Shown here: positions 34,822 through 43,456 of the stretch, in pieces
Position numbering within the stretch: position 1 is the first letter of the stretch
Layout of the letters: the number at the start of each line of letters is the position of its first letter
DNA from: Dyadobacter sp. Leaf189
Lineage (GTDB): Bacteria; Bacteroidota; Bacteroidia; Cytophagales; Spirosomataceae
NCBI RefSeq assembly: GCF_001424405.1
Contig: NZ_LMPS01000001.1
Coordinates: 989,999 to 1,053,998, forward strand
Length of the DNA: 64,000 nt
Direction of reading: 5' to 3'
The notes under the pieces: generated by a model
The model's input: the letters and a program-made list of their open reading frames with translations, nothing else
Told to the model about the DNA's origin: nothing
The model's database searches: none
Made by a program: the position numbers and the translations under genes

Positions 34822-35397
34822 ATGAAAATGCTTTTAATATCAATATCCATTCTTGTTTCTGTATTTCAAATGAAGGTAACAAAGCGGGCAGAGCCCATTG
34901 TTGCAGGTAATGCAGCAGCAATAGTGGTGGTCAAAGACCTTGACGCAAATGCTAAGCCTTACGTTTATTTCAGCTTTGCGAGCGGAAAAGATGTGCCCGC
35001 GAGCGAAGCCAAAACCAGGAACTGGGACATTGCTTTCAGTAAAACGACCATCGCTGTTAACGGAGGAACCAGCGGCCCGGGAGAAGGCGGCGCAATGGTG
35101 GTGGAAAAACCATTTACCTCATTGACCGAGGCTCCCAAAGAAGGTTACAAGTCCGACAGTGAGGCGGGATATGCAATACCCGGCGGCAGCGGTAATTCGT
35201 GGTACAAATACGATATGGGCGTGCACGCGATCCTGCCGATTGTCGGGAGGACGATCCTGCTGAAAACGGCTGAGGGTAAGTATGCCAAAATCGAGATTAT
35301 CAGCTACTATAAAGGGGCGCCGGAAGAAGTACCGACAGAAGAGTCCAGTTACTATACTTTCAGGTATGTACTGGCTGATGCTAATGGTAAGTTCTAG
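34822..35397 (+). CDS. second HmuY-family protein, without lipobox
   Basis: 191 residues from ATG 34822; the open frame extends upstream into the previous gene's end, but the hydrophobic MKMLLISISILVSVF start fits a signal peptide. There is no cysteine for lipidation, so it may be released or periplasmic, unlike its neighbour. The HmuY pattern appears in YFSFASGKDVPASEAKTRNWDIAFS and KIEIISYYKGAPEE. It is short, one domain only. The stop TAG is directly followed by the stop of the convergent YdeI-like gene. Confidence 0.8.
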   Translation: MKMLLISISILVSVFQMKVTKRAEPIVAGNAAAIVVVKDLDANAKPYVYFSFASGKDVPASEAKTRNWDIAFSKTTIAVNGGTSGPGEGGAMVVEKPFTSLTEAPKEGYKSDSEAGYAIPGGSGNSWYKYDMGVHAILPIVGRTILLKTAEGKYAKIEIISYYKGAPEEVPTEESSYYTFRYVLADANGKF

Positions 35398-36021
35398 CTA
35401 TTTGCGCTCGTATTTCCAATTTCTTGATTTACCTTCCCCTATCCACTCAATAGCAGTTTCGACGCGCTTCATGCGCGTCGTTTCTGTTTTTGCCTCTTCC
35501 AGCCACATCACATATTCCTTTTTGCCGGACTGGCTGAATGCATTGAAGTAAGTTTTTGCCTGGGGGTTTTCTTCCAAAGCTTCCAGCAGGTAGTCAGGTA
35601 TCACCAGCTCCTTTTTCTCTTTCACTACTCCGCCGGCATTTTTGATCTTGACACCTTTGTCAATCAGCTCCATTGCTTCTGTAACAAACCCGGTCAAATG
35701 CTCTTCCGCAGGCAAGCTTTCCAGGCTGGTAATGCGACCGAGATGTCCCATTGAAGTTTTTTCAGTATCAGAGGCAAGTAATCCGTTCGGATCGGACAGG
35801 CGGGTGGCGAGCCAGAAGCTGAATGCGCAATGCTGTTTAAAGGAAGCCATACTGCACAATATGCTCCCATTATATTCGAAATGGGGGAAGCTCCATTTCA
35901 TGGTTTCTTTTACATCCGGGCAAGCCGCGTGCACAATGCTGCGCAGGTATTCCAGTATCGGGATTGCAAAAGGCGCAGACTTGACGATGTAGGCGTCGAT
36001 GCGGGGATCTGTGTGGTTCAT
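35398..36021 (-). CDS. YdeI/OmpD-associated family protein (DUF1801-type N-terminus)
   Basis: 207 residues. The first 115 residues match DUF1801 (ILEYLRSIVHAACPDVKETMKWSFPHFEY), and the C-terminal part (about 140-200) matches the YdeI/OmpD-associated domain (PDYLLEALEENPQAKTYFNAFSQSGKKEYVMWLEEAKTETTRMKRVETAIEWI). No catalytic role is established. The stop abuts the HmuY gene stop with no spacer. Confidence 0.85.
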   Translation of the reverse strand: MNHTDPRIDAYIVKSAPFAIPILEYLRSIVHAACPDVKETMKWSFPHFEYNGSILCSMASFKQHCAFSFWLATRLSDPNGLLASDTEKTSMGHLGRITSLESLPAEEHLTGFVTEAMELIDKGVKIKNAGGVVKEKKELVIPDYLLEALEENPQAKTYFNAFSQSGKKEYVMWLEEAKTETTRMKRVETAIEWIGEGKSRNWKYERK

Positions 36022-36040
36022 TCTTTTTAATGCGTGTTAG

Positions 36041-36634
36041 TTAATCCACCCAGCCCACCGCGAAAGCGGCAATCAATGCGATCACGAGCAGCGCGAGCAG
36101 CAGATAAAGTACTCTTTTCAGTACATTATTTTTCCGGGGTATATAAATGAATTTGTATTTGACCTCGTCGATATCCTCTATGGTTTCCACGTTTTTCATT
36201 CCTGCTTTTTCCAGGACGCGAACAGAAGCCGCATTGTCTACATTTACGAATGCGATCACATTGGCTGCGTGGAGGTGGTTTTTTGCAAAATGGATCAGGC
36301 CAGAGGCAATTTCAGTCGCAATTCCTTTGCCCCAATGTTCAAATCGTATCCGGTAACCGATCTCAATATCAGGTCCGCTTTTGTCCAGCTTCGCTACTCC
36401 GATGAGCTCGGCCGACTCGGGTATTTCAATCAGGTACCTGCCCAGGTAGGTGTCGGGCCCGTATTCGCCGACAATCGTCCGGAGCATTTCATCCGACTGA
36501 ATGCGATTGAGCGCATAACCTGTCACAAACTTCATCACCGCGTCATTGTTGCTGAGCAGGTAGTACTTTTCACTATCCGCAGCAGTCAGTTTGGTAAGCA
36601 CAAAACGCCCGATCCTGATTGGCCTCACATCCAT
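36041..36634 (-). CDS. GNAT N-acetyltransferase with C-terminal membrane anchor
   Basis: 197 residues. Residues 1-165 are a RimJ/RimL-type GNAT domain (DIEIGYRIRFEHWGKGIATEIASGLIHFA contains the acetyl-CoA loop; NAASVRVLEKAGMKNVE follows). Residues 172-194 form one hydrophobic segment (VLYLLLALLVIALIAAFAVGW) preceded by basic residues, a tail anchor rarely seen in GNAT proteins. It would hold the catalytic domain on the cytoplasmic side. It is the downstream neighbour of nothing on its strand (19 bp before the YdeI-like start, so likely cotranscribed). Confidence 0.82.
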   Translation of the reverse strand: MDVRPIRIGRFVLTKLTAADSEKYYLLSNNDAVMKFVTGYALNRIQSDEMLRTIVGEYGPDTYLGRYLIEIPESAELIGVAKLDKSGPDIEIGYRIRFEHWGKGIATEIASGLIHFAKNHLHAANVIAFVNVDNAASVRVLEKAGMKNVETIEDIDEVKYKFIYIPRKNNVLKRVLYLLLALLVIALIAAFAVGWVD

Positions 36635-36814
36635 AAAACGGCATTATTTTCAACGTCCGGACACCATTGCACAGGCTTGTTCAGGCACTTTTGGAACTTG
36701 GATAAGAAATTTTGTGGAATCATGAAAAGTTGATGAAAATTTTGGAGAAAACCAGTTTTAACATACTTTTTATTCTAAAACAAATTTGTTAACACTCATT
36801 AACAAGGATGAAAA

Positions 36815-36845
36815 TTTGGTTTCTACATTTGAATTGTTACATTTG
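36815..36845 (+). promoter_or_regulatory. consensus Bacteroidota promoter in a 315-bp gap
   Basis: TTTG (36815-36818), 19 bp, TACATTTG (36838-36845) fits the vegetative consensus exactly. A second TACATTTG lies at 36824-36831. It would give the following gene a leader of about 100 nt. The rest of the gap (36635-36949) is AT-rich and shows no gene. Confidence 0.65.
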
Positions 36846-36949
36846 ACCTATTACGTACTGATATTAACATTCCGTATTCATTGTTCCAATTAATCTTGAA
36901 TTCATTATAAAAGTATGAATTTTTTAATGTACTGATTACAATCAGCATC

Positions 36950-37372
36950 ATGATAAAAAGAGCTTTTGTATTGTTTTTCTGCCTTGCGCACTTCCTTGTT
37001 TCTCCTGTACTGGCGGAACAATCGGGCTCGGTGTGCAAACTGGAACTTGGTACCAGCAACTTCTCCATTCATATTGGTTTATCGGCCGAAGAAGACGATA
37101 ACTTCGTCATTGAGGACGATACTTTGCCCAAAAATCAGGCAATTGTCAGGGCTGATGAGTTTGAATGGAAAGAGAGTTTAGCGGACCTGTTACGCCACCG
37201 GCATTCTACTTACAGGTTCATTACGATTGTTGCCCAGCAGGCTACCCTCGAATATCACATTACCCAGATCTCCAAGGTTGTCCGGGAGTCTGTTACATTG
37301 CCTTCCATTGCCAAAGGTACCCTTGTGCTACCTGGCTACTACGGTTTTCTTCACCGTCTCTGCCCGTTCTGA
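36950..37372 (+). CDS. hypothetical secreted protein preceding the RND operon
   Basis: 140 residues with a signal peptide (cleavage near VLA-EQ, residue 23). The mature part has an acidic region (SAEEDDNFVIEDDTLPK) and a C-terminal hydrophobic, Tyr-rich end (LPGYYGFLHRLCPF). Not recognised. The perfect promoter upstream and the 160-bp distance to the RND adaptor gene suggest that it could be the first gene of the efflux transcript. Confidence 0.55.
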   Translation: MIKRAFVLFFCLAHFLVSPVLAEQSGSVCKLELGTSNFSIHIGLSAEEDDNFVIEDDTLPKNQAIVRADEFEWKESLADLLRHRHSTYRFITIVAQQATLEYHITQISKVVRESVTLPSIAKGTLVLPGYYGFLHRLCPF

Positions 37373-37534
37373 CGTCTCTTTTCAGCTCCCTATAATTTCC
37401 GTTTGATACACAACGGACAGGATCACCGCGTGGCTTCCGGCCGCCTGGTCCTGTGATCATTTACTATGTGCCCTGCCGGGCGCCTGGCTATTTCTATTCA
37501 CCCCAACCACATTACCACCATTTCAACTACTCTC

Positions 37535-38683
37535 ATGAAAAATTTAAAATGGCCGCTTTTCCTGTTTATCAGCGCATTTGCATTTGGCTGTGCATCGAAA
37601 AGTGAAACCACTTCGGGAATGAGCGACAGCGTTCGGACCATTCCGGTAACCGAACTGAAACCACAGAAAACAGACCTGCACCGCGAATACGTCGGTGATA
37701 TACACGCAGTCAGAAACGTTGAGATATATGCCCGCGTGAAGGGATACCTGGAAGAAGTATATGTTGACGAAGGCAAGGAAGTGAGAAAAGGACAGATACT
37801 TTTCCGGATTAACAATGAAGAATATGAAGCCCAGCTTGCCAAGGCAAAAGCGAATCTGCAGAGCGCCATCGCAGAAGCAAAAGGAGCTGAGCTGGAAATG
37901 AAGCGGGTTAAGGTATTGGTGGATAAAAACGTAGTCGCTAAATCTGAAATGGAAGTGGCAGAAGCCAAGCTGGCTGCTGCACATGCCCGGATTGAAGAGG
38001 CGCGTTCCGAAAAATCCAATGCATCAATCCAGCTGGCCAGGACCGAGATTAAAGCGCCTTTCGACGGGATTATTGACAGGATACCGCATAAAATGGGCAG
38101 CCTGATCGACGAAGGGACACTTTTGACCACGTTATCGGACACAAAGGCTGTTTTCGCCTATTTCAATGTATCTGAAAACGAATACCTCGAATATGTGCGT
38201 GCAAGAGGCGCTACCAACAAAGGCGCGATCGTTGAGCTCGAACTTGCCGACGGATCTTTCTTCAAACACAAAGGGACTATTGAAACAATGGAAGGTGCCT
38301 TTGATGAAGGTACAGGCTCCATTGCGTTCCGCGCGCGTTTTTCAAACCCCGACAAGCTTTTGAAGCACGGTTCGACAGGTACCATCAGGCTCACTAACAC
38401 GGTTGAGAATGCAATCCTGATCCCTCAGAAAGCGGCATTTGAAATTCAGGATAAGAACTTTGTCTATGTTCTGGGGAAAGACAATAAAATCAAGACGCGA
38501 AGCTTCGTGCCGAAATCAAGGCTCGCAGGCTATTATGTTGTAAAGTCAGGACTGGAATCAGGTGAAACGATTGTGTGCGAAGGACTTCAGGGATTGAAGG
38601 ACGGAGCGACGATCAATCCGAAAACCATTACAATGGACAGCCTCAAAACAGGGGCAAGCAAGATCGAGCTTACAGCCCGGTAG
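37535..38683 (+). CDS. RND efflux periplasmic adaptor (MFP) lipoprotein
   Basis: 382 residues from ATG 37535; the frame is open 69 bp further up, but the lipoprotein signal with C19 (FAFGC) fixes this start. Standard adaptor order: lipoyl halves (EVYVDEGKEVRKGQILFRIN and ARTEIKAPFDGIIDRI), an alpha-hairpin of about 75 residues between them (95-170), a beta-barrel (AYFNVSENEYLEYV) and a membrane-proximal domain (ILIPQKAAFEIQDKNFVYVL). It bridges the inner-membrane pump and the outer-membrane channel encoded next. Confidence 0.93.
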   Translation: MKNLKWPLFLFISAFAFGCASKSETTSGMSDSVRTIPVTELKPQKTDLHREYVGDIHAVRNVEIYARVKGYLEEVYVDEGKEVRKGQILFRINNEEYEAQLAKAKANLQSAIAEAKGAELEMKRVKVLVDKNVVAKSEMEVAEAKLAAAHARIEEARSEKSNASIQLARTEIKAPFDGIIDRIPHKMGSLIDEGTLLTTLSDTKAVFAYFNVSENEYLEYVRARGATNKGAIVELELADGSFFKHKGTIETMEGAFDEGTGSIAFRARFSNPDKLLKHGSTGTIRLTNTVENAILIPQKAAFEIQDKNFVYVLGKDNKIKTRSFVPKSRLAGYYVVKSGLESGETIVCEGLQGLKDGATINPKTITMDSLKTGASKIELTAR

Positions 38684-38713
38684 GATCTATTTGTTTCACC
38701 TGAATTAACAATC

Positions 38714-41700
38714 ATGTTTCAAAAATTCATAGAGAGACCAGTGCTGTCACTGGTTATCTCCATTTTTATAACCCTCCTCGGGCTTTTAGCATTTACAAGC
38801 CTCCCCGTTTCGCAGTTTCCGGATATTGTGCCGCCTTCGGTGGTGGTAACTGCGACTTATACCGGTGCCAACTCCGAGGTTTGCGTGGATGCAGTAGCAG
38901 TACCGCTCGAAAAAGCGATCAACGGTGTGCCGGGCATGACTTACATGACCAGTGTATCCGGTAACGATGGTGTTACCACCATTACCATTTCATTTAATGT
39001 GGGAGTAGATCCCGACCTCGCTGCTGTAAACGTTCAGAATCGGGTACAAACTGTTATTGACGAGCTTCCCGAAGAAGTAATCAAGGCTGGTGTGACTACG
39101 GAGAAAGAGGTGAACAGTATGCTGATGTACCTGGACATTATGAGTTCAGATACATCCATTGCCGAGGATTTCGTGTACAACTTCGCCGATATCAACATTC
39201 TTAAAGAGCTGAAAAGGATTGACGGTGTGGGCCGTGCTCAGATTATGGGCAGCAAGGATTATTCGATGCGCGTTTGGCTCAAACCCGACCGGATGAACAG
39301 CTACAATGTGTCTGCTGATGAAGTCGTACAGGCGATCCGCGACCAGAACGTGGTTGCAGCTCCCGGGAAAACAGGTGTGGCGTCGGGTCGTGAGCAGCAG
39401 GTTTTACAGTATGTTTTAAAATATACCGGAAAGCTTTTCGAACCTGAGCAGTACGATAATATTGTACTGAGGTCAAATCCGGACGGTTCGATGCTGAAAT
39501 TGAAGGATGTCGCCGACATTGAATTTGGTACGCTGGAATATGATATGGCCTCCAAATCCAATGGAAAACCGTCTGCTTCGATTATGATCAAGCAGCGGCC
39601 CGGCTCCAATGCGCAGGAGGTAATCCAGAACATTAAAGACAAGGTTGCCGAGCTGAAAACGACCACTTTCCCGCCGGGAATGGACTACTTTGTTTCGTAC
39701 GACGTTTCGCGGTTCCTCGACGCTTCTATCCACGAGGTTGTACGCACACTGATCGAGGCATTTATCCTCGTAATCATCATCGTATACCTGTTTTTACAGG
39801 ATTTCAGATCGACTATCATTCCTGCATTGGCAGTGCCTGTTGCACTGGTAGGTACCTTCGCTTTCATGCAGCTGTTCGGGTTTTCGATCAATTTGCTGAC
39901 GCTGTTTGCATTGGTACTGGCAATCGGTATTGTGGTAGATAATGCCATTGTCGTCGTCGAGGCAGTGCATGCAAAAATGGCTGAAAAGCATCTGGATGCA
40001 CGCGAGGCGACCATTGAATCCATGAAAGAAATGAGCGGCGCTATCATCGCGATTACACTGGTAATGTCTGCGGTGTTTGTCCCTGTTGCATTTATGTCAG
40101 GTCCTGTCGGCATATTTTACCGGCAGTTCTCCATTACGCTGGCTATTTCCATTGTTATATCGGGTATTAATGCGTTGACGCTTACTCCGGCACTTTGTGC
40201 ATTGATGCTGAAAAACACGCACGGTCAGCCTTCGAAGAACACGCTTCTTGACCGCTTCTTCCGTGGTTTCAACAACGGTTATAATGGCATTTCAAACAAG
40301 TACCGTAACCTGCTTTCGGTAATTGTAGGCAGAAGAATGATCACGATCGGACTGCTGCTTGCATTTTGCATCGGTACCTACGGAATCAATACAATACTGC
40401 CGACCGGCTTTATCCCGACAGAAGATCAGGGTGTGATTAACGTGAATGTAACCACACCGGTGGCGGCTACTGTGGAGCGTACCGAGGCTGTTTTGGATGA
40501 AATTCAAAAAGTAGCACAGTCGCTTGAACCAGTAGAATCTGTGTCTTCACTTTCGGGATACAGTCTGATCACGGAATCAGCAGGTTCGTCTTACGGAATG
40601 GCAATGATCAACCTGAAACCCTGGGACCAGCGTACAGCTTCCGTTCAGGAGGTTATTGCGCAAATGGAGCAGAAAACGAAGCATATCACGGATGCAGACA
40701 TTCAGTTTTTCCCGCCGCCGACCGTTCCTGGTTTTGGTAACTCAAGCGGATTTGAGTTGCGGGTCCAGGATCGTACGGGAAGCGACGACCTTCAAAAAAC
40801 AGCTGAGATAACCAACCAGTTTGTGAAGGATTTGATGGCCGCGCCCGAGATCGCCAGTGCATTCAGCAGCTTTGATGCAAGCTTTCCTCAATATATGATC
40901 CACGTGGATGCGGACATTGCCTCTAAAAAGGGAGTGTCTGTGGATAAGGCGATGAGCACACTGCAGACGCTGATAGGAAGCCTTTATGCCTCCAACTTCA
41001 TTCGTTTTGGTCAAATGTACAAGGTGATGGTGCAAGCCGATCCTAGTTTCCGTCGCAGTCCGGAAGATATCCTGAAACTATACGTCAAGAACAACCGGGG
41101 AGAAATGGTACCGTTCTCGACATTCATCCGCCTGGAAAGAGTTTACGGACCTGAGCTCCTGACGCGCTACAATATGTACACTTCGGCGATGATCAATGGA
41201 GACGCAGCGCCGGGATACAGTAGCGGCGATGCGATCAAAGCCGTGGAAAGAGTAGCAGCAACCAGCCTGCCGAAAGGATTTACATACGATTGGTCGGGTA
41301 TGACGCGTGAAGAAATCCTTTCCGGGAATCAGGCGATTTACATTTTCGGTATCTGTCTGATCTTCGTTTACCTGCTGCTGGCTGCCCAGTACGAAAGCTT
41401 CCTGCTTCCATTGCCTGTAATACTTTCATTGCCTACGGGCGTTTTCGGTGCATTCCTGGCTTTGAAGTTGATGGGATTGGAAAACAACATTTACGCGCAG
41501 GTTTCGCTCGTCATGCTGATCGGTCTCCTAGGTAAAAACGCGATTCTGATCGTTGAGTACGCGATTATCAGGCAAAAAGAAGGGCGCTCCGTGATCGACG
41601 CAGTACTCGAAGGCGCCACCGAAAGGCTTCGTCCCATCCTGATGACCTCATTTGCATTTGTAGCCGGTTTGATCCCGCTCGTGGTAGCATCAGGTGCAGG

Positions 41701-41869
41701 GGCCATCGGTAACCGTTCCATTGGTACTGCCGCAGCAGGTGGTATGCTCATCGGTACGGTGTTCGGGGTCATTATTATCCCCGGATTGTACGTGCTCTTT
41801 GCAAGCATGGTCAAGCCCAAAAAGACTAAAAAGGTAAGTTCAGACCACGAGGAGCCGGTTCTTGGCTAA
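38714..41869 (+). CDS. RND multidrug efflux permease, HAE1 (AcrB) family
   Basis: 1051 residues, the AcrB length. The start MFQKFIERPVLSLVISIFITLLGLLA and two repeats of six transmembrane segments with large periplasmic domains are clear. In TM4 the proton-relay pair reads VDNAIVVVEAV, so the AcrB Asp407 is kept while Asp408 is Asn; the TM10 lysine is kept (GLLGKNAILIVEYA). The Asn form is common in Bacteroidota pumps as far as I recall. Substrates (drugs, detergents, bile-like compounds) are inferred from family. Middle gene of a three-gene operon. Confidence 0.94.
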   Translation: MFQKFIERPVLSLVISIFITLLGLLAFTSLPVSQFPDIVPPSVVVTATYTGANSEVCVDAVAVPLEKAINGVPGMTYMTSVSGNDGVTTITISFNVGVDPDLAAVNVQNRVQTVIDELPEEVIKAGVTTEKEVNSMLMYLDIMSSDTSIAEDFVYNFADINILKELKRIDGVGRAQIMGSKDYSMRVWLKPDRMNSYNVSADEVVQAIRDQNVVAAPGKTGVASGREQQVLQYVLKYTGKLFEPEQYDNIVLRSNPDGSMLKLKDVADIEFGTLEYDMASKSNGKPSASIMIKQRPGSNAQEVIQNIKDKVAELKTTTFPPGMDYFVSYDVSRFLDASIHEVVRTLIEAFILVIIIVYLFLQDFRSTIIPALAVPVALVGTFAFMQLFGFSINLLTLFALVLAIGIVVDNAIVVVEAVHAKMAEKHLDAREATIESMKEMSGAIIAITLVMSAVFVPVAFMSGPVGIFYRQFSITLAISIVISGINALTLTPALCALMLKNTHGQPSKNTLLDRFFRGFNNGYNGISNKYRNLLSVIVGRRMITIGLLLAFCIGTYGINTILPTGFIPTEDQGVINVNVTTPVAATVERTEAVLDEIQKVAQSLEPVESVSSLSGYSLITESAGSSYGMAMINLKPWDQRTASVQEVIAQMEQKTKHITDADIQFFPPPTVPGFGNSSGFELRVQDRTGSDDLQKTAEITNQFVKDLMAAPEIASAFSSFDASFPQYMIHVDADIASKKGVSVDKAMSTLQTLIGSLYASNFIRFGQMYKVMVQADPSFRRSPEDILKLYVKNNRGEMVPFSTFIRLERVYGPELLTRYNMYTSAMINGDAAPGYSSGDAIKAVERVAATSLPKGFTYDWSGMTREEILSGNQAIYIFGICLIFVYLLLAAQYESFLLPLPVILSLPTGVFGAFLALKLMGLENNIYAQVSLVMLIGLLGKNAILIVEYAIIRQKEGRSVIDAVLEGATERLRPILMTSFAFVAGLIPLVVASGAGAIGNRSIGTAAAGGMLIGTVFGVIIIPGLYVLFASMVKPKKTKKVSSDHEEPVLG

Positions 41870-41934
41870 CGAAAAACAGACGTCGGCAGCCGGCATTACG
41901 CTGGCTGCCTTTTCATACATTTTACAAAATATTA

Positions 41935-43380
41935 ATGAAAACCTCCCATAGGCTACATTCCGTGTTGCTGATAGTCAGCACACTATTGATATTATCAGGA
42001 TGCAAGCTCACCAAACCCGTAGAGCAGGCAGCCAAAATCGGCACGCCGCAGCACTTTGCCGACCAAACGGATTCTACTGGCATTGCGGCTATTCAATGGA
42101 AATCCTTTTTCAAAGACCAGCATCTGATCGCATTGATCGATACTGCATTGCAGGGCAACCTGGATCTGCAGATGGCATCTCAGCGCATTGAAATGGTGCG
42201 TACCAATATCCTGATCGCCCAGGGTGCGCTACTCCCTTCCGTTTCGGCAGAAGTGACGGGCGGCGGGCGGAAGTTCGGTGATTATACGATGGACGGAGTC
42301 GGTAACTATGATACCAATTTCTCGGGGAACATCGATGCAGACCGAAAAATCCCATTGCCTTTCCTGCCTGACTACTTTGTGGGACTGCGCAGTTCCTGGG
42401 AAATTGATATCTGGGGAAAATTACGTGCTCAGAAAAAGGCTGCCTATCACAGGCTGCTTTCCACAGAAAAGGCGCGCCACGCTATTGTTACAGGCTTAAT
42501 AGCCCAAATCGCGAACTCCTACTATGAGCTTGTTGCACTCGATACCGAGCTGGATATTATCCGTAAGAACATCAACCTGCAACAAACTGCGGTGGAAACG
42601 GTGAAGATCCAGAAAGAAGCCGGCCGGGCCAATGAGCTGGGGGTACGTCAGCTTACGGCACAGCTTCTGAATACACAAAGTCTTGAATTTGAAGTGCAGC
42701 AAAAGATCATACAGGAAGAAAACAATCTGAACCTGCTGCTCGGCCGCTTTCCACAACCGATTGTGCGTGGCAATGCGCTGGATCAGGCTTTTCCTGCAAC
42801 GATCAGCGCGGGTATCCCTGCTACAATGCTGAGAAGAAGGCCGGATATCCAGCAGGCACAACTCGACCTGCTCGCCAACTATTCAGAGCAGCAAGCCGCC
42901 CAGCTGGCTTTCTTACCCTCACTGAATATTACCGCATTCCTTGGTTTCAGTTCATTCAAGAGCAATTTGCTGTTCTCCCCGGGTTCGCTGGCTTACAGCG
43001 CATTGGGCGGACTGGCTGCGCCACTGGTTAACAGAAAGGCATTGAAAGCCGGACAAAGAAGGGCAGAAGCTGCGAGCAGGGAAGCCTTGCTGGCTTATAA
43101 CAAGTCGGTGTTAACGGGCTTTCAGGAAGTAAGTACCAGCTTGAAAAAGATAGAGAATACGAGAAAAATCAGTGATTTGAAGCGACAGGAGGTAGAGGTG
43201 CTGCAACAATCCATTGTCACTTCAAAAGATCTTTTCCAAACCGGATATGCATCTTACCTGGAAGTGATCACAGCGCAAAGAAGTGCGCTGGAAGCCGAAT
43301 TGAACCTTACCAATGTTCAAAAAGAGCAATTTCTTGCATTGATTGAGCTGTACCGCTCGCTAGGCGGGGGTTGGGAATAG
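41935..43380 (+). CDS. RND outer-membrane channel (TolC/OprM/NodT type) lipoprotein
   Basis: 481 residues. Lipobox LSGC puts the lipid on C23. Two TolC repeats are visible, with the family markers DLQMASQRIEMVRTNILIAQGALLPSVSAEVTGG, SSWEIDIWGKLRAQKKAA (residue 155 area), MLRRRPDIQQAQLDLLANYSEQQAAQLAFLPSLNITAF and LFQTGYASYLEVITAQRSALEAELNL. The trimer forms the exit duct. A perfect hairpin terminator closes the operon. Confidence 0.93.
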   Translation: MKTSHRLHSVLLIVSTLLILSGCKLTKPVEQAAKIGTPQHFADQTDSTGIAAIQWKSFFKDQHLIALIDTALQGNLDLQMASQRIEMVRTNILIAQGALLPSVSAEVTGGGRKFGDYTMDGVGNYDTNFSGNIDADRKIPLPFLPDYFVGLRSSWEIDIWGKLRAQKKAAYHRLLSTEKARHAIVTGLIAQIANSYYELVALDTELDIIRKNINLQQTAVETVKIQKEAGRANELGVRQLTAQLLNTQSLEFEVQQKIIQEENNLNLLLGRFPQPIVRGNALDQAFPATISAGIPATMLRRRPDIQQAQLDLLANYSEQQAAQLAFLPSLNITAFLGFSSFKSNLLFSPGSLAYSALGGLAAPLVNRKALKAGQRRAEAASREALLAYNKSVLTGFQEVSTSLKKIENTRKISDLKRQEVEVLQQSIVTSKDLFQTGYASYLEVITAQRSALEAELNLTNVQKEQFLALIELYRSLGGGWE

Positions 43381-43386
43381 TTGGTT

Positions 43387-43430
43387 AAAAAGTAAGGCTA
43401 TCGATGCTGCCATCGATAGCCTTACTTTTT
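43387..43430. terminator. strong bidirectional terminator, RND operon / ileS
   Basis: A 20-bp perfect stem (43387-43406 with 43411-43430) and a 4-nt loop, flanked by A5 and T5, serves both convergent transcripts. Confidence 0.95.
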
Positions 43431-43456
43431 GTATTAAACTGATCTTATTACTACAT

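Noticed and set aside
37373-37534. terminator or RNA gene before the RND adaptor gene
   Set aside because: ACAGGA and TCCTGT arms around 37419-37452 can pair, but no T run follows and no known RNA is recognised.
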